Of a DNA stretch of 64,000 nt, positions 10,301 through 18,140 are shown in pieces; position 1 is the first letter of the stretch, and each line of letters opens with the position of its first letter. The translations under genes were made by a program, and so were the position numbers. Source of the DNA: Thiohalocapsa sp. PB-PSB1 (GTDB taxonomy: Bacteria; Pseudomonadota; Gammaproteobacteria; Chromatiales; Chromatiaceae); the NCBI GenBank assembly GCA_016745215.1, contig CP050890.1:930001-994000 (forward strand). The letters are read 5' to 3'. The notes under the pieces are model-generated. The model saw only the letters and a program-made list of their open reading frames with translations, was not told the origin of the DNA and did no database searches.

Positions 10301-10315
10301 AGTGATACGATACAT
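7310..10315 (-). CDS. Three-part fusion: ferredoxin-NADP reductase-like (NfnA/SudB) + glutamate-synthase-beta-like (NfnB/SudA) + rubrerythrin
   Basis: The start is taken at the ATG preceded by GGAGAAGG at 7 nt; an upstream extension of the frame has no support. Residues 1-270 form an FAD/NAD(P)-binding reductase (VLVGGGLGIAPIYPQ near 103) with a [2Fe-2S] Cys set (MCGSCRV, C222/C225/C237). Residues 320-755 are the NADPH-dependent GltD-like module: Cys at 333/336/341/345 and 380/384/390/394 for two [4Fe-4S] clusters, then Rossmann motifs GSGPAGL (437) and VIGAGNTAMD (577). Residues 805-840 form a rubredoxin-like zinc ribbon (C812, C815, C829, C832). Residues 845-985 form a ferritin-like four-helix domain with E858, E888xxH891, E941 and E972xxH975. 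Inference: an NADPH-driven reductase wired to a peroxide- or O2-reducing di-iron site in one chain. It is not a glutamate synthase, because no amidotransferase domain is present. Confidence 0.88.
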   Translation of the reverse strand: MYRITHQEKLSDVVFQWDVHAPDVANAAQPGQFVMLRLHEGSERIPLTVADYDREAGTITMVIQALGKTTKEMMTHYSTGDTFKDFVGPVGRPQHISNLGHVVLVGGGLGIAPIYPQLRAFKEAGNRVTAIVGFRNRDLMFWLERFERYADDLIVCTDDGSYGRPGFVTEALQELLENDKPDLVVAIGPLPMMHACTNTTRPFKVKTMVSLNAIMVDGTGMCGSCRVTVDGKVRFACVEGPDFDGHLVDFPELIARQRRFKAQEAKANEDYSHVCDIERILFEEEKRSYKKLKTLLPEQVPMPERSAKSRMTNFKEVNLGYSIEDAIEEAERCIQCKNPTCIAGCPVQIDIPRFIRYLLVRDINGARDVINENNLFPSICGRVCPQESQCESQCVLIKKMEPVAIGRLERFVGDNAKPKVLQRPRFELSLGRVAIVGSGPAGLAAAADLVRCGAEVTVFEALHVIGGVLQYGIPSFRLPREIISREVKTLRDMGVRFETNKVVGKTFTVDQLLAERGFDAVFLGVGAGAPSFLGIPGESAGQVYSANEFLTRVNLMGGNQFPYRDTPVALGDSVVVIGAGNTAMDCLRVAKRLGVPRVRCVYRRTEAEATARDEELRHAKEEGIEFFFLHSPVAVLTDEPGDVTGLKVERMELGEPDERGRRRPVGTGEISEIDCNTVIIALGTQANPIIPETTPDLGCNKWGYVVADDKLQTTTKRAVFAGGDIVTGGATVILAMGAGRRAARSIACWLSGNCAAWPPTREEVDAYVPPHPLPNLPEPPEEAVARVLEAEHRFGETQSPVHLGDQTVHWECNDCGKVSEGIAMPYGRCALCGGKLSMVEPETLENAAAIATVRAAFEIQLGAHAFYSRAASKAEDPILRAMFTHFAELEHAQMTTLAKRFHTTPPDDSAEIKLTRAAQFAHFEQHPEDPLNLLRLAIAFEQRALEKVDERLATTEHGSEERKVLKMLRAEEHAHIGMLMTELERWNMGKPGMTFGVAAGQ

Positions 10316-10650
10316 TATATAGCCTTCTCCAGTAGATTCCGCCAATCCCAGCGGAGTCTGGCGATCTTGAGTAGTGGTTGAGTATTGGGCTTTTGCAAGA
10401 TGAGTATAGCGGTGCAATGACTCGGAATGTGCAACAAATACCGCGGACATCAAGCGGTGAATGCAGACCCTGCTGATTCTATTTGGATTTATGCCGAGAT
10501 TGTTGCAAATTCCCAACGCCGACTGCGGAAAATGCTCAAGAAACCGTTGCAAGCGTCGATTATAGTTTGAGAATTTTCACCTGCAAGTGCTATCCTTATT
10601 AGCAATGATCGGTGCCAATCCTGGACTCGAAGCGGAGGAGGATTCCCGCG

Positions 10651-12045
10651 ATGAGGACAAAAATCGCAACAGTTTCCAAACTTTTTGCCAGCTTATCAGG
10701 CGTTATCCCGCAAGTGATCTGGCTCGTCTTCATATTTGCCCTCTCTCCCGACTTGGTTCAAGCCGGGCAAACGGTTGTGCATGGCGCTCGGATTTGGAAT
10801 GCGCCGGACCATACGCGTGTCGTTCTCGATACCGCCGCACCTATTCGCCATCGGATCTTTGCCCTGGATAAGCCTGATCGCCTTGTCGTCGATCTATCCG
10901 ACGCCAGCTTGAAAGGCAAGCTACCAGATGCCAATCCCGGCGACCTGCTCGTCTCTGATCTGCGTAGCGGCGTTCGCGATGGCGACGATCTGCGAGTGGT
11001 CGTGGATCTGAAACAGCCGGTCAAAGTCAAGAGTTTCGAATTGGAACCAAGCGACGCCTATGGGCATCGATTGGTGATTGACCTCAGTCCTAAGCATCGG
11101 CGGCGTGGAAGAGCAGCCGATAAAATGCCCAAACCCAGCGGCGATGCTGTGCTCGCCGCGGCAGAGTCCTCGGCGGCGGCGACCTCCAGGCACGATCGTT
11201 CTGCTCCATCGTTTTTGTCCGTGCAGCCCAAGAGGGGTGGGCAACGCGATGTGATCATCGCCGTGGATGCCGGACATGGTGGAGAAGATCCGGGCGCGAT
11301 CGGGCGCAACGGTACGCGTGAAAAGGATGTCACCCTGGCCATTTCACGCAAGCTCGCGGCCCTGATCGACAAGCAACAGGGCATGCGCGCGGTAATGATT
11401 CGCGACGGCGACTATTTTGTGCCGCTGCGCCAGCGCATTGCCAAGGCACGTAAGCGGAAGGCAGATTTATTTGTATCGATTCATGCCGATGCCTTTACTG
11501 ACCCGAATGTGCGTGGCTCATCAGTGTACACTTTGTCTAATGGTGGCGCCACCAGCGAGGCCGCGAAGTGGTTGGCTGCACGGGAGAATCGCGCTGATCT
11601 CATCGGTGGTGTGAAACTGGCGGAGCGCAACGAGGTGCTTGCAAGCGTCTTGCTGGACATGACCCAAAATGCAACCATTGAGCATAGTAGTATTGCCGCC
11701 ACTCACGTGTTGGAGAAATTGCGCTCCCTCGGACATGTGCATCAGACCCGCATTCAGCAGGCCGGCTTTGCCGTGCTCAAATCGCCGGACATCCCATCCA
11801 TGCTGGTAGAGACGGCCTTCATCTCCAATCCCAGCGAAGAACGACGACTGCGCAGCGAGCACTATCAAAAAAAGTTGGCCCATTCGCTGCTGCAGGGGAT
11901 TTTGGACTATTTTCGCGATTACCCGCCACCGGGAACCCGTTTTGCCCGCCAACGAGGTGGGGTAGGCGACGATACCACCTCGGATTCTCGTGTGCATCAA
12001 GATGAGAGCACGCAGAGCTTGCTTGCGCTGGGCCTGGATTTCTGA
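10651..12045 (+). CDS. amiB: N-acetylmuramoyl-L-alanine amidase (AMIN + Amidase_3)
   Basis: A periplasmic zinc amidase that cleaves the amide between N-acetylmuramic acid and the stem peptide during daughter-cell separation. The ATG at 10651 is chosen because GGAGGAGG precedes it; a signal peptide follows (basic MRTK, then a hydrophobic stretch to about residue 38). The AMIN domain (about 40-135) targets septal peptidoglycan. The Amidase_3 domain (about 200-425) shows DAGHGGEDPGA, FVSIHADAF and the late METAFISNP-like VETAFISNPSEE, giving the zinc His/Glu/His and catalytic Glu. The length of 464 residues is typical. No LysM domain is visible, although E. coli AmiB lacks a LysM as well. It is first in a run with mutL, 24 nt downstream. 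Confidence 0.93.
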   Translation: MRTKIATVSKLFASLSGVIPQVIWLVFIFALSPDLVQAGQTVVHGARIWNAPDHTRVVLDTAAPIRHRIFALDKPDRLVVDLSDASLKGKLPDANPGDLLVSDLRSGVRDGDDLRVVVDLKQPVKVKSFELEPSDAYGHRLVIDLSPKHRRRGRAADKMPKPSGDAVLAAAESSAAATSRHDRSAPSFLSVQPKRGGQRDVIIAVDAGHGGEDPGAIGRNGTREKDVTLAISRKLAALIDKQQGMRAVMIRDGDYFVPLRQRIAKARKRKADLFVSIHADAFTDPNVRGSSVYTLSNGGATSEAAKWLAARENRADLIGGVKLAERNEVLASVLLDMTQNATIEHSSIAATHVLEKLRSLGHVHQTRIQQAGFAVLKSPDIPSMLVETAFISNPSEERRLRSEHYQKKLAHSLLQGILDYFRDYPPPGTRFARQRGGVGDDTTSDSRVHQDESTQSLLALGLDF

Positions 12046-12069
12046 ACGTTATCCTTCTCTCTTTAAGGT

Positions 12070-13956
12070 ATGCCGATCATCCGTACGCTGCCGCCTCGAC
12101 TGATCAATCAGATCGCCGCTGGCGAAGTGGTGGAACGACCCGCATCGGTCGTCAAAGAACTGGTGGAAAACAGTCTCGATGCCGGCGCCCGTCGCATCGA
12201 TATTGACGTGGAGCGCGGCGGATCGAAGCTGATCCGCATCCGGGATGATGGCCTGGGAATCAGCTGTGATCAGCTTGCGCTGGCATTATCCCGCCATGCA
12301 ACCAGCAAGATCGCAAGCCTGGACGATCTAGAAGAAGTGGCTACACTGGGATTTCGGGGAGAGGCATTGCCCAGCATTGCCGCGGTGTCGCGGTTGCAAA
12401 TTGTCTCGCGTACGGCAGACGAGCCCCACGGCTGGCGCGTATCAGCCGACGGCAGTGACCGAGTCGATCCGCCGCAGCCCGCGCCCCATGCCATCGGTAC
12501 CACAGTGGAAGTTCATGACCTATTCTATAACGTGCCGGCCCGGCGTAAGTTTTTGCGCACCGACAAAACCGAATTCAATCATGTTGAGCAATTGCTGCGG
12601 CGTATGGCCTTGGCGCATGCTAAGGTCACGCTGCGTCTGCGACACAACGGTCGCACCCTGATGGAACTGCCGGCAGGTGCGCAGGGAGCATGTGCGCCGC
12701 GTCTGCGCTCGCTGCTCGGCGAGTCCTTCATGGATGCCAGTCTGAAACTTGATCAATCTGCAACGGGGCTGCGCCTATGGGGCTGGATTGCACGCCCGGC
12801 ATTCGCTCGTGGCCAAAGCGATATGCAGTTTTTCTATGTCAACGGTCGCCTGGTGCGGGACAAGTTAGTCGCACATGCGGTGCGGCAATCCTACCAGGAT
12901 GTGCTGCATCACAGCCGGCATCCAGCCTTTGTGTTGTTTCTCGAGCTAGTACCGCGGCAGGTGGATGTGAACGTGCATCCGAGCAAGCAGGAGGTGCGCT
13001 TTCGGGATGGGCGGCAGGTGCATGATTTTATTTTTCGTGCATTGCATCGCTGTCTTGCGGAAGGTGTCAGAGGATCAACAACGGTGCAGGATGCCGAGTC
13101 TGAGCCAGAGGCAGCAGCCAGCTTGGCAGGTGTGGATGCGGCAACCGGGCAAGCCGTTCCGCCATCCGGCTCGAAGCCGTTTACCGTATCCGGTCGGCCG
13201 CCGGGCATCAATGACGGTCGTGCGACTTATAACGCGGGGCTCGAGTTTCAGCGTCCGCCGCTGCGAGATGAGGATGGCGATGGGGCGGGGAAAGTTTCGC
13301 CGATGGAATGGGAGTTTGCCGGCCAAGGTCGGGAGAAACTGACGAATCCGGCATCCGGCAGGATTGACGAGATGCCGCCCCTAGGCTTCGCCCTTGGTCA
13401 GCTCGGCGGCGTCTATGTGCTGTCCCAGGCTGCGGATGGACTGATTATCGTCGATATGCATGCGGCCCATGAGCGCATCGGCTACGAGCGGCTGAAAGAC
13501 CTGGCCGCGTCTGGCAAGCTCCGCGGCCAGCCGCTGTTGGTGCCGGTCATGGTGCATGTAAGCCCGGCGGAGGCTGATCTGGCTGAAGAGCATGCCCAGA
13601 TGTTGGCTCGCTTCAGCCTGGTGGTCAACCGGCTTGGCGAGAGCAAGCTGGCGGTTCGCGAGATTCCGGCCCTGCTACAGGGTGCGGATGCGGAACGGCT
13701 GTTGCGGGACGTGCTCGCGGATCTGAACGCCGGTGCTTCCAGCGAGCGGGTGCATGGTGAAATCAATCAAGTACTGGCTACGATGGCTTGCCACGGCGCG
13801 GTACGCGCCAATCGGCGCCTGACGATTGCGGAAATGAACGCGCTGTTGCGAGATATGGAACGCACCGAACGTTCAGATCAGTGTAATCACGGCCGCCCTA
13901 CCTGGGTCAAACTCTCGCAACGGGAGTTGGACGCTCTTTTTCTGCGCGGGCGCTGA
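12070..13956 (+). CDS. mutL: DNA mismatch repair protein MutL (endonuclease-type motif present)
   Basis: A GHKL ATPase that links MutS to strand cleavage. The N-terminus has the MutL motifs NSLDAGA, DDGxGI, TSKI and GFRGEAL (within residues 35-100). A low-complexity linker spans about 335-430. The dimerisation domain (about 435-628) contains DMHAAHERIGYE near 461, which fits the metal-binding DQHA(x)2E(x)4E motif except for M in place of Q, and C-N-HGRP near 604. Both belong to the nicking MutL proteins of MutH-less bacteria. Length 628, usual. An SD-like TTAAGGT lies just before the ATG. miaA begins immediately at the stop. Confidence 0.95.
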   Translation: MPIIRTLPPRLINQIAAGEVVERPASVVKELVENSLDAGARRIDIDVERGGSKLIRIRDDGLGISCDQLALALSRHATSKIASLDDLEEVATLGFRGEALPSIAAVSRLQIVSRTADEPHGWRVSADGSDRVDPPQPAPHAIGTTVEVHDLFYNVPARRKFLRTDKTEFNHVEQLLRRMALAHAKVTLRLRHNGRTLMELPAGAQGACAPRLRSLLGESFMDASLKLDQSATGLRLWGWIARPAFARGQSDMQFFYVNGRLVRDKLVAHAVRQSYQDVLHHSRHPAFVLFLELVPRQVDVNVHPSKQEVRFRDGRQVHDFIFRALHRCLAEGVRGSTTVQDAESEPEAAASLAGVDAATGQAVPPSGSKPFTVSGRPPGINDGRATYNAGLEFQRPPLRDEDGDGAGKVSPMEWEFAGQGREKLTNPASGRIDEMPPLGFALGQLGGVYVLSQAADGLIIVDMHAAHERIGYERLKDLAASGKLRGQPLLVPVMVHVSPAEADLAEEHAQMLARFSLVVNRLGESKLAVREIPALLQGADAERLLRDVLADLNAGASSERVHGEINQVLATMACHGAVRANRRLTIAEMNALLRDMERTERSDQCNHGRPTWVKLSQRELDALFLRGR

Positions 13957-14925
13957 GTGTTCGAATTCTCCACCCCGACCGGCCTGTACCCTTCCGACTC
14001 CAGCTTGCCGCCGGCACTGCTGCTGCTGGGGCCGACGGCTGCTGGCAAGACCGCTCTCGCACTGTCGCTGGCGGATGCATTACCCTTGGATATCGTCAGC
14101 GTCGATTCGGCGCTGGTGTATCGGGGTATGGATATAGGTACCTCGAAGCCGTCGCCAGACATACTGGCGCGCTGTCCACACCGGCTGGTGGATATCTGCG
14201 ATCCCGCCGAGAGCTATTCGGCGGCTCGTTTTCGCAACGATGCACTCACCGCCATGGCCGAGATTACTGCTGAAGGCCGTATTCCATTGTTGGTTGGCGG
14301 CACTATGCTCTATTTTCGTGTCTTGCAGCAGGGGCTCTCGCCATTGCCGGAAACCGATCCGGACCTGCGCACCGCGCTGACCGAGTATGCACGGCAGCGT
14401 GGTGCTCAGACCATGCACCGTTGGCTTGCCCAGGTCGATCGGGAAGCCGCGGCGCGAATTCATCCAAACGATCCGCAACGAGTGCAGCGTGCACTTGAGG
14501 TATATTTGCTCAGTGGTCAATGCATAACTGATCTTTGGCATGCGCAGCCGAAGTCGGCATTCGGTTATCGCAGCCTGAAGTTGGTGCGTGCACCGTCGCG
14601 TCGGGACGAATTGCACCGGCGTATCGCCCGACGCTTCGAGGAGATGCTGAGCGCCGGATTCGAGGACGAGGTGCGTAGGTTATGGCAGCGTACTGATTTG
14701 CATCCGGAGCTGCCTTCAATGCGTTGCGTTGGCTATCGACAGATGTTGTACTATCTGAATGGACAATGCAGCTTCGATGAAATGAAGGAGCGGGCGATCA
14801 TCGCAACACGCCAACTGGCGAAACGCCAATACACCTGGTTGCGAGCGGAACCGGATTGTCTCTGGATACAGGATGACGAGCCGGTCCTAGGGCGCGCATT
14901 GTCTGCTGTTGTGAACTGGTTGTAA
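13957..14925 (+). CDS. miaA: tRNA dimethylallyltransferase MiaA
   Basis: Transfers dimethylallyl from DMAPP to A37 of tRNAs reading UNN codons. The P-loop GPTAAGKT is near residue 24; it is followed by VSVDSALVYRGMDIGTSKPS (with the conserved Asp-Ser), RFRNDA, LVGGTMLYFR near 110 and the swivel-domain C-terminus with RQLAKRQYTWLR. The start is a GTG lying directly after the mutL stop, implying translational coupling. Length 322, usual. hfq follows after ~195 bp, which carry the hfq leader. Confidence 0.95.
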   Translation: MFEFSTPTGLYPSDSSLPPALLLLGPTAAGKTALALSLADALPLDIVSVDSALVYRGMDIGTSKPSPDILARCPHRLVDICDPAESYSAARFRNDALTAMAEITAEGRIPLLVGGTMLYFRVLQQGLSPLPETDPDLRTALTEYARQRGAQTMHRWLAQVDREAAARIHPNDPQRVQRALEVYLLSGQCITDLWHAQPKSAFGYRSLKLVRAPSRRDELHRRIARRFEEMLSAGFEDEVRRLWQRTDLHPELPSMRCVGYRQMLYYLNGQCSFDEMKERAIIATRQLAKRQYTWLRAEPDCLWIQDDEPVLGRALSAVVNWL

Positions 14926-15118
14926 TGGGGCGTAGACATCTCACCTTGCCAGCGATTGGCCGTCGACTCTGCGGGTCAAGGCTTCTTGAAACCCGCTCGC
15001 AGGTCGCGCGAGCAGGCCAACTCTGTGCTATTTTGTTGCTCTTCGTCCATATGGTATTCCGAGACTGCCGGTCGCGGAAAAACCGACCGCAAAAAAAGAT
15101 CAACAAGGAGCGCAATCC

Positions 15119-15373
15119 ATGTCCAAGGGCCAGAGCCTGCAAGACCCTTTTCTCAATGCGCTTCGTAAGGAGCGCATCCCTGTTTCGATCTTCCTAGTGA
15201 ACGGAATCAAACTCCAGGGGCAGATCGAGTCTTTCGATCAGTTTGTGGTGTTGCTCAAGAACAATGTCAGCCAGATGATCTACAAACATGCGATCTCCAC
15301 CGTCGTGCCGGCGCGTAATGTCAAATTGCCGCCGAGCCAGGAATTAGACTCTGAACACCAGGGTAATGCCTGA
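15119..15373 (+). CDS. hfq: RNA chaperone Hfq
   Basis: A hexameric Sm-fold RNA chaperone pairing small RNAs with mRNAs. The 84 residues contain the Sm1 segment (SLQDPFLNALRKERIPVSIFLVNG), the FDQFVVLL motif and the Sm2 YKHAIS motif near residue 55-60, with a short acidic/Gln tail (SQELDSEHQGNA). AAGGAG sits 7-8 nt before the ATG. The 193-bp upstream gap after miaA is purine-rich near its 3' end; a separate promoter is plausible, as hfq usually has its own. Confidence 0.97.
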   Translation: MSKGQSLQDPFLNALRKERIPVSIFLVNGIKLQGQIESFDQFVVLLKNNVSQMIYKHAISTVVPARNVKLPPSQELDSEHQGNA

Positions 15374-15468
15374 ATTTATGCACCATCCTGTACTTATGTG
15401 CCAATATGTTCCGTATGCCATCGTGCTCTGTTCTGTCCGTGCCCGAAGTGTCATAACTAATCGCTGGC

Positions 15469-16800
15469 ATGTTTGAGCGTCCAGGTTCCGGTGAACGGGC
15501 CATTTTGGTCCAGCTTGCCATCGGGCATGCAGCAGACGATGATGCGATGCTCGAATTCAGGCTCCTCGCGAAAGCGGCCGGTGCGCTTGAAGTCGGTTAC
15601 TTGACAGGTAACCGGGACAGGCCCGATCCGCGGTTGTTCATCGGCAGCGGCAAGGCCGACGAACTGAGGTCGCTGATCGAGGCAACGCGGGCCGAGCTCG
15701 CCATCTTCGATCATGCCTTGAGTCCGGCTCAGGAACGTAACCTGGAACGCTTATTGCAGTGTCGGGTCGTGGAACGCAGCGGACTGATCCTGGATATCTT
15801 TGCGCAGCGGGCACGTTCGTTCGAGGGCAAACTACAAGTAGAGCTGGCGCAATTGCGTCATCTGTCCACCAGGCTGGTACGCGGCTGGACTCATCTTGAA
15901 CGGCAAAAAGGTGGTATCGGCCTGCGCGGACCCGGCGAGACTCAGCTCGAGACTGACCGCCGTCTGCTAGGGCAGCGGATTACGCAGCTGAAGGCGCGCC
16001 TGAGCCGGATCGAGACGCGTCAAGCCCAAGCACGTAGAGCGCGCGAGCGAGCAGACGTATCGACAGTCGCGCTGGTTGGCTACACCAATGCAGGTAAATC
16101 AACCCTGTTCAATCAGCTGACCGAGGCTGGCGTGTTTCAGGCCGACCAACTGTTTGCTACCTTGGATCCGACATTGCGTCGGTTGGCACTGCCAAATGCG
16201 CCGGCTATCGTGCTTGCCGATACCGTTGGTTTTGTTAATCAGCTACCCCATGAACTGGTTGCGGCATTTCGCTCAACGCTGCAAGAAACGCGTTCGGCAG
16301 ATTTGCTGCTGCATGTAGTAGATGCAAGCAATGACCAACGTGATCGGCGTATTGCGGATGTCGATACGGTGCTCGAGGAGATCGGAGCGCGAGACATACC
16401 GGTGATTTCCGTGTTCAATAAAATCGATATGTTGCCGGTGAGCGAGCCTCGTATTGACCGTGGCGAAGATGGCCTTGTGAATCGGGTCTGGCTGTCGGCG
16501 GCAACCGGCGCAGGCGTCGAGCTGTTGCCGCAGGTCTTGGCAGATTATTTTTGCGGAGAGAGCCTGCGCCAGCAGCTGCGGCTTGGTCCAGCGGATGGCA
16601 GCTTACGTGCGTGGTTGTTCGACCACGCCATCGTTGTATCCGAATCGCCCACGGAGCAGGGCGGTTGGGATATCGAGGTACAGATTTCGCGCGCCCAGCA
16701 CGACCGTTATCTACTCGATCCCGAGCGCTGGGCAGGCCGGCTGGTGAGCCAATGTCCTGCGCCAGCCGGTGCGAATCGGGACTCTGAAAACTCCGCTTGA
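15469..16800 (+). CDS. hflX: Ribosome-associated GTPase HflX
   Basis: Splits stalled ribosomes under heat stress in characterised homologs. The N-terminal HflX subdomain covers about residues 1-180 (with GPGETQLETDRR near 163-174 and a coiled segment). The G domain starts with GYTNAGKSTLFN near 203 and contains DTVGF and a NKID motif (FNKIDML near 318). Length 443, within the range. It lies in the conserved hfq-hflX-hflK-hflC order. The following 193 bp before hflK show no gene. Confidence 0.95.
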   Translation: MFERPGSGERAILVQLAIGHAADDDAMLEFRLLAKAAGALEVGYLTGNRDRPDPRLFIGSGKADELRSLIEATRAELAIFDHALSPAQERNLERLLQCRVVERSGLILDIFAQRARSFEGKLQVELAQLRHLSTRLVRGWTHLERQKGGIGLRGPGETQLETDRRLLGQRITQLKARLSRIETRQAQARRARERADVSTVALVGYTNAGKSTLFNQLTEAGVFQADQLFATLDPTLRRLALPNAPAIVLADTVGFVNQLPHELVAAFRSTLQETRSADLLLHVVDASNDQRDRRIADVDTVLEEIGARDIPVISVFNKIDMLPVSEPRIDRGEDGLVNRVWLSAATGAGVELLPQVLADYFCGESLRQQLRLGPADGSLRAWLFDHAIVVSESPTEQGGWDIEVQISRAQHDRYLLDPERWAGRLVSQCPAPAGANRDSENSA

Positions 16801-16993
16801 CCCGAGTTGGCGGAATTCGCGATGGTCGGCTTGCGATCTTGTCGAGTCGACTTGTCGCGCTGAACCTTAGCGGATGGCACTGACTTGAGCTTCTTGATAT
16901 CGGGGCGCCATGGCGGCACTTCCAAACTAATAGCGCTCGTGTCACAAAACGAGCTGATTTTGAGTATTAACCAACACCAGTTGCGGAGTAACT

Positions 16994-18139
16994 ATGGCCT
17001 GGAACGAGCCGGGAGGCGGCAACAAAGACCCCTGGGGTGGAAATTCGGGCAATCAAGGACCACCCGACCTCGATGAAATCGTGCGTAAACTACAGGAACG
17101 CGCAAGCGGCTTGCTTGGTGGTAAAGGCTCCGGGGGGAACAGTGGCGGTGGTCCAGACTTAAGCAAACGCAGTATCGGGATCATCGTCAGTGTACTATTG
17201 ATAGGCTGGCTCGCTACCGGAATCTACATCGTCGCTCCCGCTGAACGCGGTGTCGTTACCCGCTTCGGTGCTTACATCAAAATGACCGATCCCGGGCCGC
17301 ATTGGCGTATTCCCTGGCCAATCGATGCGGTGGAGATTGTCAATGTCGACGAAATCAAGTCATTCAGCCATAAGGCGCTCATGCTGACAAAAGATGAGAA
17401 TATCGTTGATGTTGAACTAACGGTACAGTCCAAGATTCAGGACGCGGCGAACTTCCTGTATCAGGACCAAGCGCCGATGAAAACGCTTCGCGATGCAACA
17501 GAAACCGTGGTTCGCAAAACCATCGGCGGAGAAGAGTTGGATTTTATCCTCACCGAAGGCCGTAGCGAAGTATCTGCGATGATCCGCGGGCGCGTCCAGA
17601 ACCTAATGGATATCTATAAAACCGGCTTAGAAGTCACTTCGGTCAATATGCAACCAGCTAAGCCTCCAGAGCAAGTTAAAGAAGCCTTCGACGACGCCAT
17701 CAAAGCGCGAGAGGATAAGGAACGGCTGGAAAATAAAGCCGAGGCCTATGCGAACGAAATTCTGCCGCAAGCACGTGGCGAGGCAGCACGTACTATTGCT
17801 GATGCGAAGGCTTATCGCGACCGAGTGATTGCCGAGGCGCAAGGCGAAACATCACGCTTCACCGCTGTGCTTGGCGAATATCAGAAGGCACCCATCGTTA
17901 CCCGGGAAAGAATCTATCTGGAGACAATGGAAGAAGTGCTGGGAGAGAGCAATAAGGTATTACTCGATATCCCAAGTGGTAATAGCCTAATGTATCTGCC
18001 CCTAGATCAACTGATGAAGAAAAAGCCGTCACAACCTCCTCGAACTTCCATGCTGGACGCCGCGGACACTGCTAGTGACGTTACGCCGAAGTCGACCGCC
18101 CGATCCCGTGACACGCTGAGAGAGCGCAGGAGCCGTTAA
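16994..18139 (+). CDS. hflK: FtsH protease modulator HflK
   Basis: A prohibitin/SPFH membrane protein that with HflC forms a periplasmic cage around FtsH. The N-terminus is Gly/Asn-rich (MAWNEPGGGNKDPWGG), with one membrane segment near residues 60-80 (SIGIIVSVLLIGWLATGIYI), then the Band-7 domain and a long coiled coil rich in A, E, K and R (about 230-300). Length 381, usual. SD GCGGAG lies ahead of the ATG. hflC starts 1 nt after the stop. Confidence 0.95.
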   Translation: MAWNEPGGGNKDPWGGNSGNQGPPDLDEIVRKLQERASGLLGGKGSGGNSGGGPDLSKRSIGIIVSVLLIGWLATGIYIVAPAERGVVTRFGAYIKMTDPGPHWRIPWPIDAVEIVNVDEIKSFSHKALMLTKDENIVDVELTVQSKIQDAANFLYQDQAPMKTLRDATETVVRKTIGGEELDFILTEGRSEVSAMIRGRVQNLMDIYKTGLEVTSVNMQPAKPPEQVKEAFDDAIKAREDKERLENKAEAYANEILPQARGEAARTIADAKAYRDRVIAEAQGETSRFTAVLGEYQKAPIVTRERIYLETMEEVLGESNKVLLDIPSGNSLMYLPLDQLMKKKPSQPPRTSMLDAADTASDVTPKSTARSRDTLRERRSR

Positions 18140-18140
18140 G

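Noticed and set aside
7310..10315. Glutamate synthase small/large subunit
   Set aside because: Only the GltD-like FAD/Fe-S module is present, with no GltB glutaminase or synthase domain. The FNR-like front and rubrerythrin end fit an Nfn/Sud-type reductase fusion.
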